Positions 7,122 through 15,762 are shown, counted from the stretch's first letter. The stretch: DNA of 33,651 nt from an uncultured Eubacteriales bacterium (GCA_900548735.1 URMC01000006.1:1-33651); one strand, 5' to 3'. The notes: generated from the sequence alone by a model not told the origin. Program-made: numbers and translations.

Positions 7122-7844
7122 TTACCCCAGTAACGGTGCGAGATATTGCGACAGTTTCCGATAATCGTCGACCTTGACAAAATCAATATCAGACCGGTAG
7201 ACCTGCTCGTCATTGCCGCCCACGCCGTAATCGTCACCGCAATAGAGGATATCCTTGTGGGTGATGCCGTGCTGATCACAGTAGTGATTCAGCGCGTAGA
7301 GCTTGTTGAAGGGGTGGGGGGCAATGTCAAAGGAGGAGGAGCCACCGATGAATACCGTGCAGTCCGGAAATGCCGCCTTCACCTCGTCGTAAAACACTTT
7401 GCGCCGGCTACGGTCGGGGTCAAACGCCAGCTTGTCCTCGATTTTTGCTTTGGTGCCGATCAGGGGGAAGGTGATCATGCCGGAATCGTGAAATTCCACT
7501 CCGTCCCCGGCGTATTCGGTAAATCCGTGCTCTTTTCTGATTTTGTCGCATACGGCAATGGTGCGGGCGCGATCCACTTCCACGTGTGCGTTTTCCAGAA
7601 TTTCCGGCATTTTGGTTTCGGGATTGTAGCGGGAGACCTGCATCCCGTAGTTGCCGATAATGTCAATCGGGTATTCGTTCATCTGCCCGAAAATGCGCAT
7701 GCAAGCCCCGGCGCCGATCATCAGCAGATGATACTTTTCACGCAGCTTGTCAAGCACTGCTTTGTTTTCCTCGCCCAACTTGGTGCGGTGCTGTGTCAGC
7801 GTGCCGTCCAGGTCAAATGCAATCAGTTTATAGTCCGTTCTCAT
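7122..7844 (-). CDS. HAD-IIB family phosphatase, phosphomannomutase-like
   Basis: A 240-residue cytosolic hydrolase. Motif I is DLDGTLT (D11, D13), and the metal-binding motif IV region is GDDYGVGGND (203-212), with K181 between. The layout GGSSSFDIAPHPFNK followed by GDD-GGND resembles the eukaryotic-type phosphomannomutase branch of HAD-IIB rather than Cof-type sugar phosphatases. The substrate cannot be read from sequence: sugar-phosphate phosphatase or mutase are both possible. A longer frame starts at 7955, but the ATG at 7844 has GGAGGTGATC at the right distance and the upstream part overlaps the promoter. It is divergent from rlmB and has its own promoter and terminator. Confidence 0.85.
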   Translation of the reverse strand: MRTDYKLIAFDLDGTLTQHRTKLGEENKAVLDKLREKYHLLMIGAGACMRIFGQMNEYPIDIIGNYGMQVSRYNPETKMPEILENAHVEVDRARTIAVCDKIRKEHGFTEYAGDGVEFHDSGMITFPLIGTKAKIEDKLAFDPDRSRRKVFYDEVKAAFPDCTVFIGGSSSFDIAPHPFNKLYALNHYCDQHGITHKDILYCGDDYGVGGNDEQVYRSDIDFVKVDDYRKLSQYLAPLLG

Positions 7845-7872
7845 CAGATCACCTCCGTGTGAAATCGCAATC

Positions 7873-7901
7873 AGTATAGCATAAGATCCGTCAAAAAACA
7901 A
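7873..7901 (-). promoter_or_regulatory. Promoter of the HAD phosphatase gene
   Basis: On the minus strand, TGCTATACT is an extended -10 (7881-7873), with a weak TTGTTT at -35 (7901-7896) 17 bases upstream. Confidence 0.55.
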
Positions 7902-7939
7902 GCACAAAAGGAAATTTTCGGCGAAAATCCGCGGGGGGC

Positions 7940-7968
7940 TATACAACGCGCGCAAAATATGTTATAAT
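7940..7968 (+). promoter_or_regulatory. Promoter of the rlmB operon
   Basis: TATACA (7940-7945), a 17-base spacer and TATAAT (7963-7968), followed by an AT-rich start region. Confidence 0.65.
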
Positions 7969-8001
7969 TATAATAATTATGGATTCTGCAAAGGAGTACT
8001 T

Positions 8002-8952
8002 ATGGCATACAGTGAAGAGAAACCCGGCAAAAGGCCGTTTGCCGGAAACCGCAAGGGCGGCACATATCCGAAGAAAAACGGTGCGGGAAGCGAAAAGCCT
8101 GTCCGCGGCGGCGAAAACGGGCGCGGCTGGTCCGACCGGCGCGGGGGCGCCCGCCCCGCCCCGCGTGACCCGCAAAGAGAATCGGGTGCGGCGGAGGATA
8201 CGGAGCGCGTGGGCAACGGCGCGGTCATCGGGCGCAACGCTGTGCGCGAGCTGCTTCGCTCCGGGCGCCCGGTGGACAAACTGCTGGTGCAGAGCGGAGA
8301 GCGTGAGGGGGCGCTGATCCCGATTGTGGGGGAGGCGATTGCCAAAGGAATCCCCGTTGTGGAGACCGAGCGCCGCAAACTGGACGCGATCTCCGGCTTT
8401 GCCCCCCACCAGGGCGTAATTGCCATGGCGGCGGAAAAAGAATACTGCACGGTGGAGGATATTCTTGCCATCGCGCGGGAGCGCGGGGAAAAACCGCTGA
8501 TCGTGATTGCCGACGGCATCTGTGACCCCTATAATCTCGGTGCCATTATCCGCTGTGCGGAGGGGTGCGGCGCGCACGGGCTGATTCTGCCCAAGCGCCA
8601 TGCCGCGGGGCTCTCACCCCTTGTGACCAAAGCGTCCGCCGGGGCAATCGAGCATCTTGCCATTGCCAAGGTTTCCAACATTTCCGCTACCATTGAGGAA
8701 CTGAAAAAAGCGGGCGTGTGGATTTATGCCGCGGAGGCGGGCGGAGACAACTTCTATGACACGGATATGAGTGTCCCCGCCGCAATCGTGATGGGCAGCG
8801 AGGGGGACGGCGTGTCGGAGCTGGTGCGCCGCCACTGCGATTATGTGGTGTCCATCCCGATGTACGGCAAGGTCAACTCGTTCAACGTCTCCACGGCGGC
8901 GGCGGTACTGCTTTGCGAGGCGGCACGCCAACAGCGCACGCCGAAAAACTGA
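8002..8952 (+). CDS. rlmB: 23S rRNA (guanosine-2'-O)-methyltransferase RlmB-like (SpoU family)
   Basis: SAM-dependent 2'-O-ribose methyltransferase of the SPOUT class. The first 70 residues are a Lys/Arg/Gly-rich disordered extension, common in clostridial members and probably RNA-binding. A substrate-binding domain follows (about 72-150), then the knotted catalytic domain: motif 1 N178 and R184 (NLGAIIRCAEGCGA), motif 2 GSEGDGVS (265-272), motif 3 NSFNVSTAAAV (292-302). Start at ATG 8002 with AAAGGAG upstream. The target G2251 of 23S rRNA is assigned by family. A related tRNA or rRNA site is possible. It is the first gene of an apparent operon with the pseudo-ATPase 35 bases downstream. Confidence 0.9.
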   Translation: MAYSEEKPGKRPFAGNRKGGTYPKKNGAGSEKPVRGGENGRGWSDRRGGARPAPRDPQRESGAAEDTERVGNGAVIGRNAVRELLRSGRPVDKLLVQSGEREGALIPIVGEAIAKGIPVVETERRKLDAISGFAPHQGVIAMAAEKEYCTVEDILAIARERGEKPLIVIADGICDPYNLGAIIRCAEGCGAHGLILPKRHAAGLSPLVTKASAGAIEHLAIAKVSNISATIEELKKAGVWIYAAEAGGDNFYDTDMSVPAAIVMGSEGDGVSELVRRHCDYVVSIPMYGKVNSFNVSTAAAVLLCEAARQQRTPKN

Positions 8953-8987
8953 TTTCCCGTAAATGACGAAAGAAAGGAGGGGATCCC

Positions 8988-11717
8988 ATGGGAAAACCGC
9001 ACAACTGGGAGGAAACAGACAACTTGCTTGAAAAACTGCGTGCGAAGATCAATGAGGATACCTCTGAGCCGGCACCCCCGGCGCCGGAACCGGAAGCGGC
9101 GGAAAAAACGCCCGACCGCACACCGGAGCCGAACGCCAATATACCGCTTGCCGGCAGAAAAAGAAGAAAAAACCGCACACGTGTGCAACCCCCGGAAACC
9201 GACGGAACGGGCGGGGACGGTGCGAAAAACGCCGAAAAAGAGCAGGAAACCGTAACCGCGCAAAAGCCGGCACCGGCACCTGCCGCCCCGATATCGAAAC
9301 CGGAGCCCCCGGCACCGGAGTCTGCTGCCCCGACAACGCAATCCGCACCCCCGGCACCGTCGCAACCGGCACCGGTTGCCAACAAGCCGGCAGGCGAGCC
9401 TACCGCGGCGGACGCAGTGGCAAACCTGACGGTGGAAAGCCTGGTGAAGGATATTTTCGGTGCGGCAAAAGCCGTGGGAGACGCGCCGCCCGCTACGGCG
9501 GAGCCCGAAAAGGAATCCGCGGACGGGGAAGAGGAAGAAACGCCCGATTCAGCAGCGCCGGAACCGCCCTTGGCGGAAAACGCGGCACCGGCAGAGCGTA
9601 CGGAAGCCGGGAAAGAAGAGGCTTCCGCTGCGGCGGAGGTGCCTGCCACCGCTACCGACCGAAAAAACGGTCAGATGGCGTTTGTCCTACCCGAAACAGG
9701 GCATTTACGGAGTGAAAACGACCTGCCGGAGGAGGAAAAACAGGATCTGTTTGCCGCGTTTTCCATTGATGACTCCGGCACGGGAAAGGTTACGACCCGC
9801 CAAGCCCCGCGCGAGGAGCACAACGCCCTGAAAGAGAGCGTGGAGTCCTCCGAGGAGGATCTCAAACTGTTGCTGGATCTGGACTATGAGGAGGAACTGG
9901 GCAACGCCATCGGCTTTGATAAAATCCGGGAATACCGGGAACTTGGCGTAAACGGCGCCCCCCTGCAGGCGCGGCGCGGCAAACGCAAGGTGACCGATAA
10001 GCGGGAATATGAGTCCCGCGGGCAGGAGGGGGCTATCCGCAAAGAGTATATCCGGCAAAAGAAGGGGCACATCCTGCGGTTTGCTTTTACGGTGGTGCTG
10101 TTGCTGCTCATTTTCCTGTATGAGCACCCGGCGTGGTTACCGCTGATTTTCAAGGGTCCGCTGGACGGGGCGGCTTTCCCGCGCTCCTACATTCTCTTCG
10201 GCTTGCAGCTTCTTTTGCTGGATGCGGCACTGTGCTACCGGAGACTGCGGGAGGGCATCGTTTCCTTTTTCCGGTTTTCCCCCATTGATTATTCGCTTTG
10301 CTCCGTGGCGGTTCTTGTCACCGCGCTTTATCACGTGATCCTTTTGTTTCTGCCCTTTGACGGGGTGCCGGTGCTTTACCTGTCTCCCGCCGCGGCGGGG
10401 CTGGTGCTGATGTCGCTTTCCGACTTGTTTGACTGGTATCGGGAGTTCAACGCTTTCCGCGTGGTCTCCTCCAGGCGGCAGAAATACGCGCTGATTTCGC
10501 GTGTTTCGGTGGGCGGCAAACAGAACAGTGCCAAGGAGCGGCTTCTGGAAAACGAACAGGATGAAAATCTGCTTTACGCCCGCCCGGTCGGATTTGTGCG
10601 GAATTATTTTGCCAACACCGACCGCCGGGTAGAGCATAACCGCACCCTTGGCACAAGGCTGTTTCTGGTGCTTGCCGTGGGGCTTGCGTGCGGGCTTTAT
10701 ACGGTAGCGGCAGGGAAAAGCGGCACCGTTTTTCAGGTGGTGCTGATCACGTTTTTCCTGTGCCTGCCCTGCATTTCACTGTTGGTGACCTCGTTGCCGA
10801 TGTTTCTCGGTACCATTCTGCGCCTGGGCAGGAGCGGTGCCATCATCGGGGAGGAGCCGGTGTACGGGTGCGGAGAACAGACAACGCTGGTAATGCCCGA
10901 TACCGAAATCTTTGAAAAAATGGATCATGAGCAGTTTGAGCTGGTGGAACACTGTGACATTCAGCGTACCCTGATTTTGGTGCATGCGCTTCTGGAAAAG
11001 ATTCAAAGCCCGCTTGCCGCCTCGGTGGAGGTGGACGAGGAGCTTCGCGTGCCGCCGGAAAAAGTGGAGCTCCTGGAGATCGAAAATGACGGTATTGCCG
11101 CCAATATCGGCGAAGAAAAGACCCCGCTGATGCTCGGCAGTGTGACGTATCTTCAGCGCCACGGCATACAGGTTCAGCCCCGCAAGGGCACCGCAAACGG
11201 AGATCTGCGCAAGATGTTGCTTGCCACGGTGGACGGCAGGGTTTCCGCAATTTTTCTTGCCCGGTACCGCTTTGCCAAAAACGTAAAGGAATTTCTGGAG
11301 GATCTTTCCGAAGAGGATGTGCGCCTGATGGTGCGGACCAAGGACCCCGGCGTGCGCAATGATCTTTTCCATACCCTCCAGCCCGATACCAAGGACCCTG
11401 TGCAGGTGATGAAGCCGACTGCCGCGGAGATGGACATCCGCACCGACCGCGTGGATGCGACGATTGTCGCGCTGGATTCCTGCATGGCGGCGGGCGAAAC
11501 CTTTCTTATTTGCCGCAGGATCCGCCGCGCCGGGCTTTTCGGCAGGCGGTTGCAGGTCATTTCCATGCTGGTGGGCGCGGGGCTTGCCATGTTACTGTCG
11601 TTTTTCGGCAAATTACAGGTCTTTACTCCCACCCTGCTGACGGTGTATATATTTTTCTGGAGTGCGCTGGATGCGGTTGCTTCCTATCTGTACCTCCGGG
11701 ATAAGGAGAATGTATGA
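8988..11717 (+). CDS. P-type ATPase-like membrane protein lacking catalytic motifs, with long disordered N-terminus
   Basis: A 909-residue protein. Residues 1-350 are Pro/Ala/Glu-rich and probably disordered, ending in a basic stretch. Hydrophobic helices fall at about 361-378, 400-416, 434-456, 462-482, 557-575, 580-608, 852-873 and 876-903, the eight-helix layout of P1B-type ATPases. Helix 6 has LCLPC (591-595) where P1B pumps have a CPC-type motif, followed by RSGAII, as in the stretch before the phosphorylation site. Then VMPDTEIF (635-642) replaces DKTGT. A nucleotide-domain-like part follows (QSPLAASV, DGIAANI, LMLGSVTYLQRHGI), then VRTKDPG replaces the TGD loop. There is no TGES and no GDGxND. 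It therefore looks like a non-pumping paralogue, perhaps a sensor or scaffold; that role is inference. AAAGGAGG precedes the ATG. The stop overlaps the radical SAM gene by ATGA. Confidence 0.75.
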   Translation: MGKPHNWEETDNLLEKLRAKINEDTSEPAPPAPEPEAAEKTPDRTPEPNANIPLAGRKRRKNRTRVQPPETDGTGGDGAKNAEKEQETVTAQKPAPAPAAPISKPEPPAPESAAPTTQSAPPAPSQPAPVANKPAGEPTAADAVANLTVESLVKDIFGAAKAVGDAPPATAEPEKESADGEEEETPDSAAPEPPLAENAAPAERTEAGKEEASAAAEVPATATDRKNGQMAFVLPETGHLRSENDLPEEEKQDLFAAFSIDDSGTGKVTTRQAPREEHNALKESVESSEEDLKLLLDLDYEEELGNAIGFDKIREYRELGVNGAPLQARRGKRKVTDKREYESRGQEGAIRKEYIRQKKGHILRFAFTVVLLLLIFLYEHPAWLPLIFKGPLDGAAFPRSYILFGLQLLLLDAALCYRRLREGIVSFFRFSPIDYSLCSVAVLVTALYHVILLFLPFDGVPVLYLSPAAAGLVLMSLSDLFDWYREFNAFRVVSSRRQKYALISRVSVGGKQNSAKERLLENEQDENLLYARPVGFVRNYFANTDRRVEHNRTLGTRLFLVLAVGLACGLYTVAAGKSGTVFQVVLITFFLCLPCISLLVTSLPMFLGTILRLGRSGAIIGEEPVYGCGEQTTLVMPDTEIFEKMDHEQFELVEHCDIQRTLILVHALLEKIQSPLAASVEVDEELRVPPEKVELLEIENDGIAANIGEEKTPLMLGSVTYLQRHGIQVQPRKGTANGDLRKMLLATVDGRVSAIFLARYRFAKNVKEFLEDLSEEDVRLMVRTKDPGVRNDLFHTLQPDTKDPVQVMKPTAAEMDIRTDRVDATIVALDSCMAAGETFLICRRIRRAGLFGRRLQVISMLVGAGLAMLLSFFGKLQVFTPTLLTVYIFFWSALDAVASYLYLRDKENV

Positions 11718-13573
11718 ACGAGAAAATCAGCCGGCTTCTCCGGCTTGTGCAAAAACCGGGGCGCTATTGCGGCGGGGAATACGGCGCGGTGCTCAAGGAC
11801 AAAACCAAAGTCAAGGCGCGCTTTGCGTTCTGTTTCCCGGATACCTATGAGATCGGCATGTCCAATCTTGGCGTGCGTATTCTTTATGGCGCGCTGAATA
11901 CAGAGGAGGACATCTGGTGTGAGCGTGTGTACGCCCCGTGGACGGATATGCAGGAGGAAATGGAAAAGCATGATATTCCGCTCTGGGCGCATGAATCGGG
12001 CGACCCGTTGCACGATTTTGACATCGTCGGTGTCACCCTGCAATACGAAATGTGCTATACCACCGCCCTGCGGATGCTGATTCTGGGTCGTATCCCGTTA
12101 CACACGGCGGACCGCGGCGAGGATGACCCTGTGGTAATCGGGGGCGGACCCTGCGCCTATAATCCGGAGCCGCTGGCGGACTTTTTTGACTGCTTCTCCA
12201 TCGGTGAGGGAGAAGAAAATTTAGTAGAGTTCACCAAACTCATGATCCGCATGAAGGAGGAGGGGCGCTACACGCGCGCCGCGTTTCTGCATGAGGCGGC
12301 GGCAACCATCAAGGGGATCTATGTGCCGTCCCTTTATGAGGTTGCATATCATGAGGACGGGACCATTGCCGCGGTTACCCCCAAGTACCCCGACGTGCCG
12401 GAAAAGGTGAAAAAAAGAATCATCAAGGATCTGGATCAGGTCTATTTTCCGCGTGACGCGGTGATGCCGTATATCGAAACCGTGCATGACCGCATTATGT
12501 TGGAGGTTTACCGCGGGTGTATCCGCGGGTGCCGCTTCTGCCAGTCCGGCATGATCACCCGCCCGGTGCGCGAAAAATCGCCGGAAATTTTGAATGAGGA
12601 CGCGAAATGTCTGTTTGAATCCACCGGGTATGACGAAATTTCACTGACCTCGCTTTCCATCAGCGACTATACCAAACTGGAAGACCTGACGGAGGAGTTG
12701 CTGGAGTGGACAAACAAGAACATGGTCAGCCTTTCGCTCCCGTCTCTTCGCGTGGACAGTTTCCGCAAGGAGCTGATGGACAAGATTGCCACCGTGCGTT
12801 CCTCGTCTCTCACGTTCGCACCGGAAGCTGGCACGCAGAGATTACGCGATGTCATCAATAAAAACGTGCGGGAGGAGGACCTGATGCGCGCCGTCAACGT
12901 GGCGTTTGACGCAGGCAAAACCACCGTCAAGCTCTACTTTATGTCGGGCTTGCCCACCGAGACCAATGACGACCTTGCGGGCATTGCCACGCTTGCTTCG
13001 GATGTGGTGCATGCGTACTATCAGAACCCCAATCGCCCCAAAGGGCGCTCTCCGCAGGTGACGATCAGCGTTTCCTGCTTTATCCCCAAGCCCTTTACCC
13101 CTTTCCAGTGGGAGGCGCAGGACACGATGGAAATGCTGGCGGAAAAACAGCAATTCCTCGGCTCCAAGGTGACCGACCGCAAGGTGCGCTATACGCACCA
13201 TGACGCAAAGGTCAGCCGCGTGGAGGCGGTGCTGGCGCGCGGAAACCGCAAACTGTGCGCCGCGCTGGAGCTGGCAGTGAAAGAGGGTTTCTGTTTTGAT
13301 GCGTGGGATGAGTTTTTTGATTATGATAAATGGATGTCGGTGTTTGAACGCACCGGCGTAGACCCGGCGTTCTTTGCCAACCGGCAGATGGGGCTGGATG
13401 AGATTCTGCCGTGGGATGTGATTGACTGCGGCGTGACCAAGGAATTTTTCAAGCGCGAGAGGGCGCGCGCATACGAGGGGCGCACCACCCCCAACTGCCG
13501 GGAGCAGTGTTCCGGTTGCGGTGCAAATCGGTTGGGAGGAGAGCGGACGCCCTGCCCGTACAGTGCAAAATGA
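11714..13573 (+). CDS. TIGR03960 family B12-binding-type radical SAM protein
   Basis: A 619-residue protein. The N-terminal part (about 35-200) resembles the cobalamin-binding-type domain of B12 radical SAM enzymes. The radical SAM core begins near 255 with CIRGCRFC (C269, C273, C276), and a cysteine-rich C-terminus (CREQCSGCGANR, then CPYS) could hold another cluster or zinc. Such proteins are usually paired or fused with a DUF2344 (TIGR03936) protein, as here. The reaction is not established; RNA or ribosome modification has been suggested by context. The start is coupled to the upstream gene by ATGA and has AAGGAG. The next gene overlaps in the same way. Confidence 0.88.
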   Translation: MNEKISRLLRLVQKPGRYCGGEYGAVLKDKTKVKARFAFCFPDTYEIGMSNLGVRILYGALNTEEDIWCERVYAPWTDMQEEMEKHDIPLWAHESGDPLHDFDIVGVTLQYEMCYTTALRMLILGRIPLHTADRGEDDPVVIGGGPCAYNPEPLADFFDCFSIGEGEENLVEFTKLMIRMKEEGRYTRAAFLHEAAATIKGIYVPSLYEVAYHEDGTIAAVTPKYPDVPEKVKKRIIKDLDQVYFPRDAVMPYIETVHDRIMLEVYRGCIRGCRFCQSGMITRPVREKSPEILNEDAKCLFESTGYDEISLTSLSISDYTKLEDLTEELLEWTNKNMVSLSLPSLRVDSFRKELMDKIATVRSSSLTFAPEAGTQRLRDVINKNVREEDLMRAVNVAFDAGKTTVKLYFMSGLPTETNDDLAGIATLASDVVHAYYQNPNRPKGRSPQVTISVSCFIPKPFTPFQWEAQDTMEMLAEKQQFLGSKVTDRKVRYTHHDAKVSRVEAVLARGNRKLCAALELAVKEGFCFDAWDEFFDYDKWMSVFERTGVDPAFFANRQMGLDEILPWDVIDCGVTKEFFKRERARAYEGRTTPNCREQCSGCGANRLGGERTPCPYSAK

Positions 13574-14298
13574 AAGACTTTGAAAACGATTTTCAGAAAA
13601 AGTTTACCCTGCCGATGTTAGAGGAGCCGCGCACCCTGCGCATTCGTTTCCGCAAAACAGGGAAACTGCAATACATCTCTCACCTTGACCTGCAACGCAC
13701 GTTTGCGCGGGTGCTGGTGCGCGCGGGGCTTCCGCTTTGGTATACCAAGGGTTTTAACCCCCATATCAAGATGGTTTTCGGGCTTCCGTTGCCGGTGGGC
13801 ACCGAGAGCGAATGCGAGTATCTGGACATCCGGATTGAGCGGGATATGCCGGAGGCGGAAGTGATGGAGCGCCTGAATCGGGAACTGACCGAGGAACTGG
13901 CGGTTAAGGAAGTGTATCCCGCAGAACATCCGTTTTCGGATATGGCGTATGCCGCGTATGAGTATTATATCGAAACCGCAGGCGCGGATGAAGCGCTGGC
14001 GGCACGCGTGCAGGCGGCGATCTGCTCCCCCCTGACGGCAGTCAAAAAGACCAAATCCGGAGAAAAAGAGACCGACTTAGCCCCGCTGGTGCGCTCCGCC
14101 GCAGTGACGTTTGACGGCAAGGGACTCTGCATCGACGCCGTATTTGCCGCGGACGGCGCCAACTATGTTAACCCGGAATTGTTTGTCACGGCGCTCCGGC
14201 AAAAGACCGGCATTCTTTCCGGCGACCCGCTGGCAGAAGGCTATTCCGTCTGCCGTCGCGCCGTCCTCCTGTCAGACGGCGAAACACCGTTCCGCTGA
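13570..14298 (+). CDS. DUF2344 / TIGR03936 family protein
   Basis: A 242-residue protein with the DUF2344 opening (IRFRKTGKLQYISHLDLQRTFARVLVRAGLPLWYTKGFNPHIKM region, about 25-70). It is the standard partner of TIGR03960 radical SAM proteins, and the two are sometimes a single polypeptide, so it probably works in the same complex. The frame is open from an ATG at 13507, but the ATG at 13570 overlaps the upstream stop by ATGA and gives the usual family N-terminus. No separate ribosome binding site is obvious, which fits translational coupling. The C-terminal 80 residues are less conserved. Function unknown. Confidence 0.85.
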   Translation: MKDFENDFQKKFTLPMLEEPRTLRIRFRKTGKLQYISHLDLQRTFARVLVRAGLPLWYTKGFNPHIKMVFGLPLPVGTESECEYLDIRIERDMPEAEVMERLNRELTEELAVKEVYPAEHPFSDMAYAAYEYYIETAGADEALAARVQAAICSPLTAVKKTKSGEKETDLAPLVRSAAVTFDGKGLCIDAVFAADGANYVNPELFVTALRQKTGILSGDPLAEGYSVCRRAVLLSDGETPFR

Positions 14299-14393
14299 TT
14301 CTGACTTTGCGCACTTGCCGAAGACTCACGTTTTCCCCAAGCCGCACAGCATACAAAAAGCCTCCCTCGCATAAACCTTTTCTCAACCACCTC

Positions 14394-14418
14394 ACCGGGG
14401 GCAACGCCCCCGGTTTTC
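14394..14418 (+). terminator. Terminator of the rlmB to DUF2344 operon
   Basis: ACCGGGGGC and GCCCCCGGT around AAC, followed by TTTTCCCC, 96 bases after the DUF2344 stop. Confidence 0.8.
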
Positions 14419-14458
14419 CCCGTTTTATTTTGCGAAATTTGTCAAAAGGAGAACATCG

Positions 14459-15601
14459 GTGATACCTGAAATTCTGTATGCGGAAAATTCCTTTGCCGTC
14501 ATCGTCAAGCCCGCGGGTCTGCTTTCCACCGGCGAGGGAGACGGCACCGTTCCGGGCGCCCTGCAAAACCAACTCGGTACCCTCTACCCGGTGCACCGGT
14601 TAGACCGTGTTGTCGGCGGCGTGATGGTCTATGCCAGAACGCCCGCCGCCGCGGCGGCGCTTTCCACGGCAGTGGCAAAAGGACTTTTGCAGAAGATTTA
14701 CCTGGCAGTCGTTCCCGGTGAAACGCCGGATCATGACGAGTGGCAGGACTATCTTTTCAAGGATTCCGCGCAGAATAAGGTCTTTGTCGTGCCCACCCCG
14801 CGAAAGGGCGCGCGGGAGGCGGCGCTGTATTTCCGCACGCTGGAAACCGCCGCGCAGGATGGTGCCGCGCTTTCCAAGGTGCGTGTTACGCTTCTCACCG
14901 GGCGCAGTCATCAGATCCGTGTGCAGTTTGCCTCCCGCGGTTTTCCGCTGGTAGGCGACGGCAAATACGGCAGTCGGATCAAGGCACCATCGCCGGCACT
15001 CTGGTCGGAGCAGATCGGTTTTCCGCACCCCATCACCGGGAGGGACCTTGCTTTTTGTGCCCCGCCCCCTGCGATCTTTCCGTTTTCGCTGTTTTCCGCC
15101 CCGCCGGAAATCGAACATAAGTACCTAATCCGCTATCCGGATGTTGAGTGGCTGTGCCGGCAGGACGGCGCGCGCACGCGGGAGATGTTGCAGACTTATC
15201 TGACGGCGGCACCGGGCGAAACCCGCCGTGTGCGGGAGGTCAGAGAAGGCGGAAAAACGACCTTTTTCTACACCTGCAAGGCGCGTCAAAGCGTTCTCAG
15301 CGCCATGGAAAAAGAGCGGGAAATTACTGCCGAGGAGTATGAGACACTGCTTGCCGGGCGGGATATGACAAGAAATGACATCCGCAAAACCCGGTACAGT
15401 TTCCCCTATGGCGGGCATGTGATGGAGGTGGATATTTACCCCTTCTGGCAGGATCGCGCCATCCTGGAAGTGGAGGTGCGCGGAGAGGAAGAAACGGTAT
15501 TACTCCCGCGCGGGCTCCGCGTTATCCGTGAGGTGAGCGCGGACAAACGCTATAAAAACGTCAATCTTGCAAAGGAGATCCCGGCAGATCCGCTCCCGTA
15601 A
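14459..15601 (+). CDS. RluA-type pseudouridine synthase fused to a CYTH domain
   Basis: A 380-residue protein in two parts. Residues 1-212 are an RluA-family pseudouridine synthase: the catalytic motif HRLDRVVGG contains D49, and the LLTGRSHQIRVQFA segment (146-158) is the conserved RNA-binding and uridine-pocket motif. The usual N-terminal S4 domain is absent. Residues 216-372 match a CYTH (triphosphate tunnel) domain: EIEHK (E217, E219, K221), KARQS (274-278), EKEREI, RKTRY (309-313), MEVDIY (322-327), ILEVEV (335-340) and EVSADKRYKN (358-367). CYTH domains bind triphosphates with divalent metal, as in ThTPase, class IV adenylyl cyclase and inorganic triphosphatases. The GTG start has AAAAGGAG upstream. 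The substrate of either half is unknown. Confidence 0.85.
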   Translation: MIPEILYAENSFAVIVKPAGLLSTGEGDGTVPGALQNQLGTLYPVHRLDRVVGGVMVYARTPAAAAALSTAVAKGLLQKIYLAVVPGETPDHDEWQDYLFKDSAQNKVFVVPTPRKGAREAALYFRTLETAAQDGAALSKVRVTLLTGRSHQIRVQFASRGFPLVGDGKYGSRIKAPSPALWSEQIGFPHPITGRDLAFCAPPPAIFPFSLFSAPPEIEHKYLIRYPDVEWLCRQDGARTREMLQTYLTAAPGETRRVREVREGGKTTFFYTCKARQSVLSAMEKEREITAEEYETLLAGRDMTRNDIRKTRYSFPYGGHVMEVDIYPFWQDRAILEVEVRGEEETVLLPRGLRVIREVSADKRYKNVNLAKEIPADPLP

Positions 15602-15611
15602 AAGGGAAATG

Positions 15612-15652
15612 TCGGAAAAAGGGGGAAGCGTTGCTTCCCCCTTTTTCCGACA
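15612..15652 (+). terminator. Long terminator after the RluA-CYTH gene
   Basis: A perfect 19-base stem (15612-15630 with 15634-15652) around GTT, with a T run inside the descending arm. It starts ten bases after the stop. Confidence 0.85.
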
Positions 15653-15705
15653 GGAAATACGGGGCGTGTCGGAAAAGGGAAGAAGCGCCGCTTCCGACCG
15701 CTTCC

Positions 15706-15742
15706 TTTTTTCCGAAATCGGAAAAAAGTTCCGAAATCAGAA
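15706..15742 (+). promoter_or_regulatory. Two tandem upstream operators of the S24 repressor
   Basis: TTCCGA-AA-TCGGAA (core 15710-15723, with the flanking T and A runs extending the symmetry to 15706-15727) and TTCCGA-AA-TCAGAA (15729-15742). Their centres are 19 bases apart, just under two helical turns. They lie about 20 bases upstream of the -35 box. Confidence 0.65.
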
Positions 15743-15762
15743 AAATATTTTGCCAAAACCCC

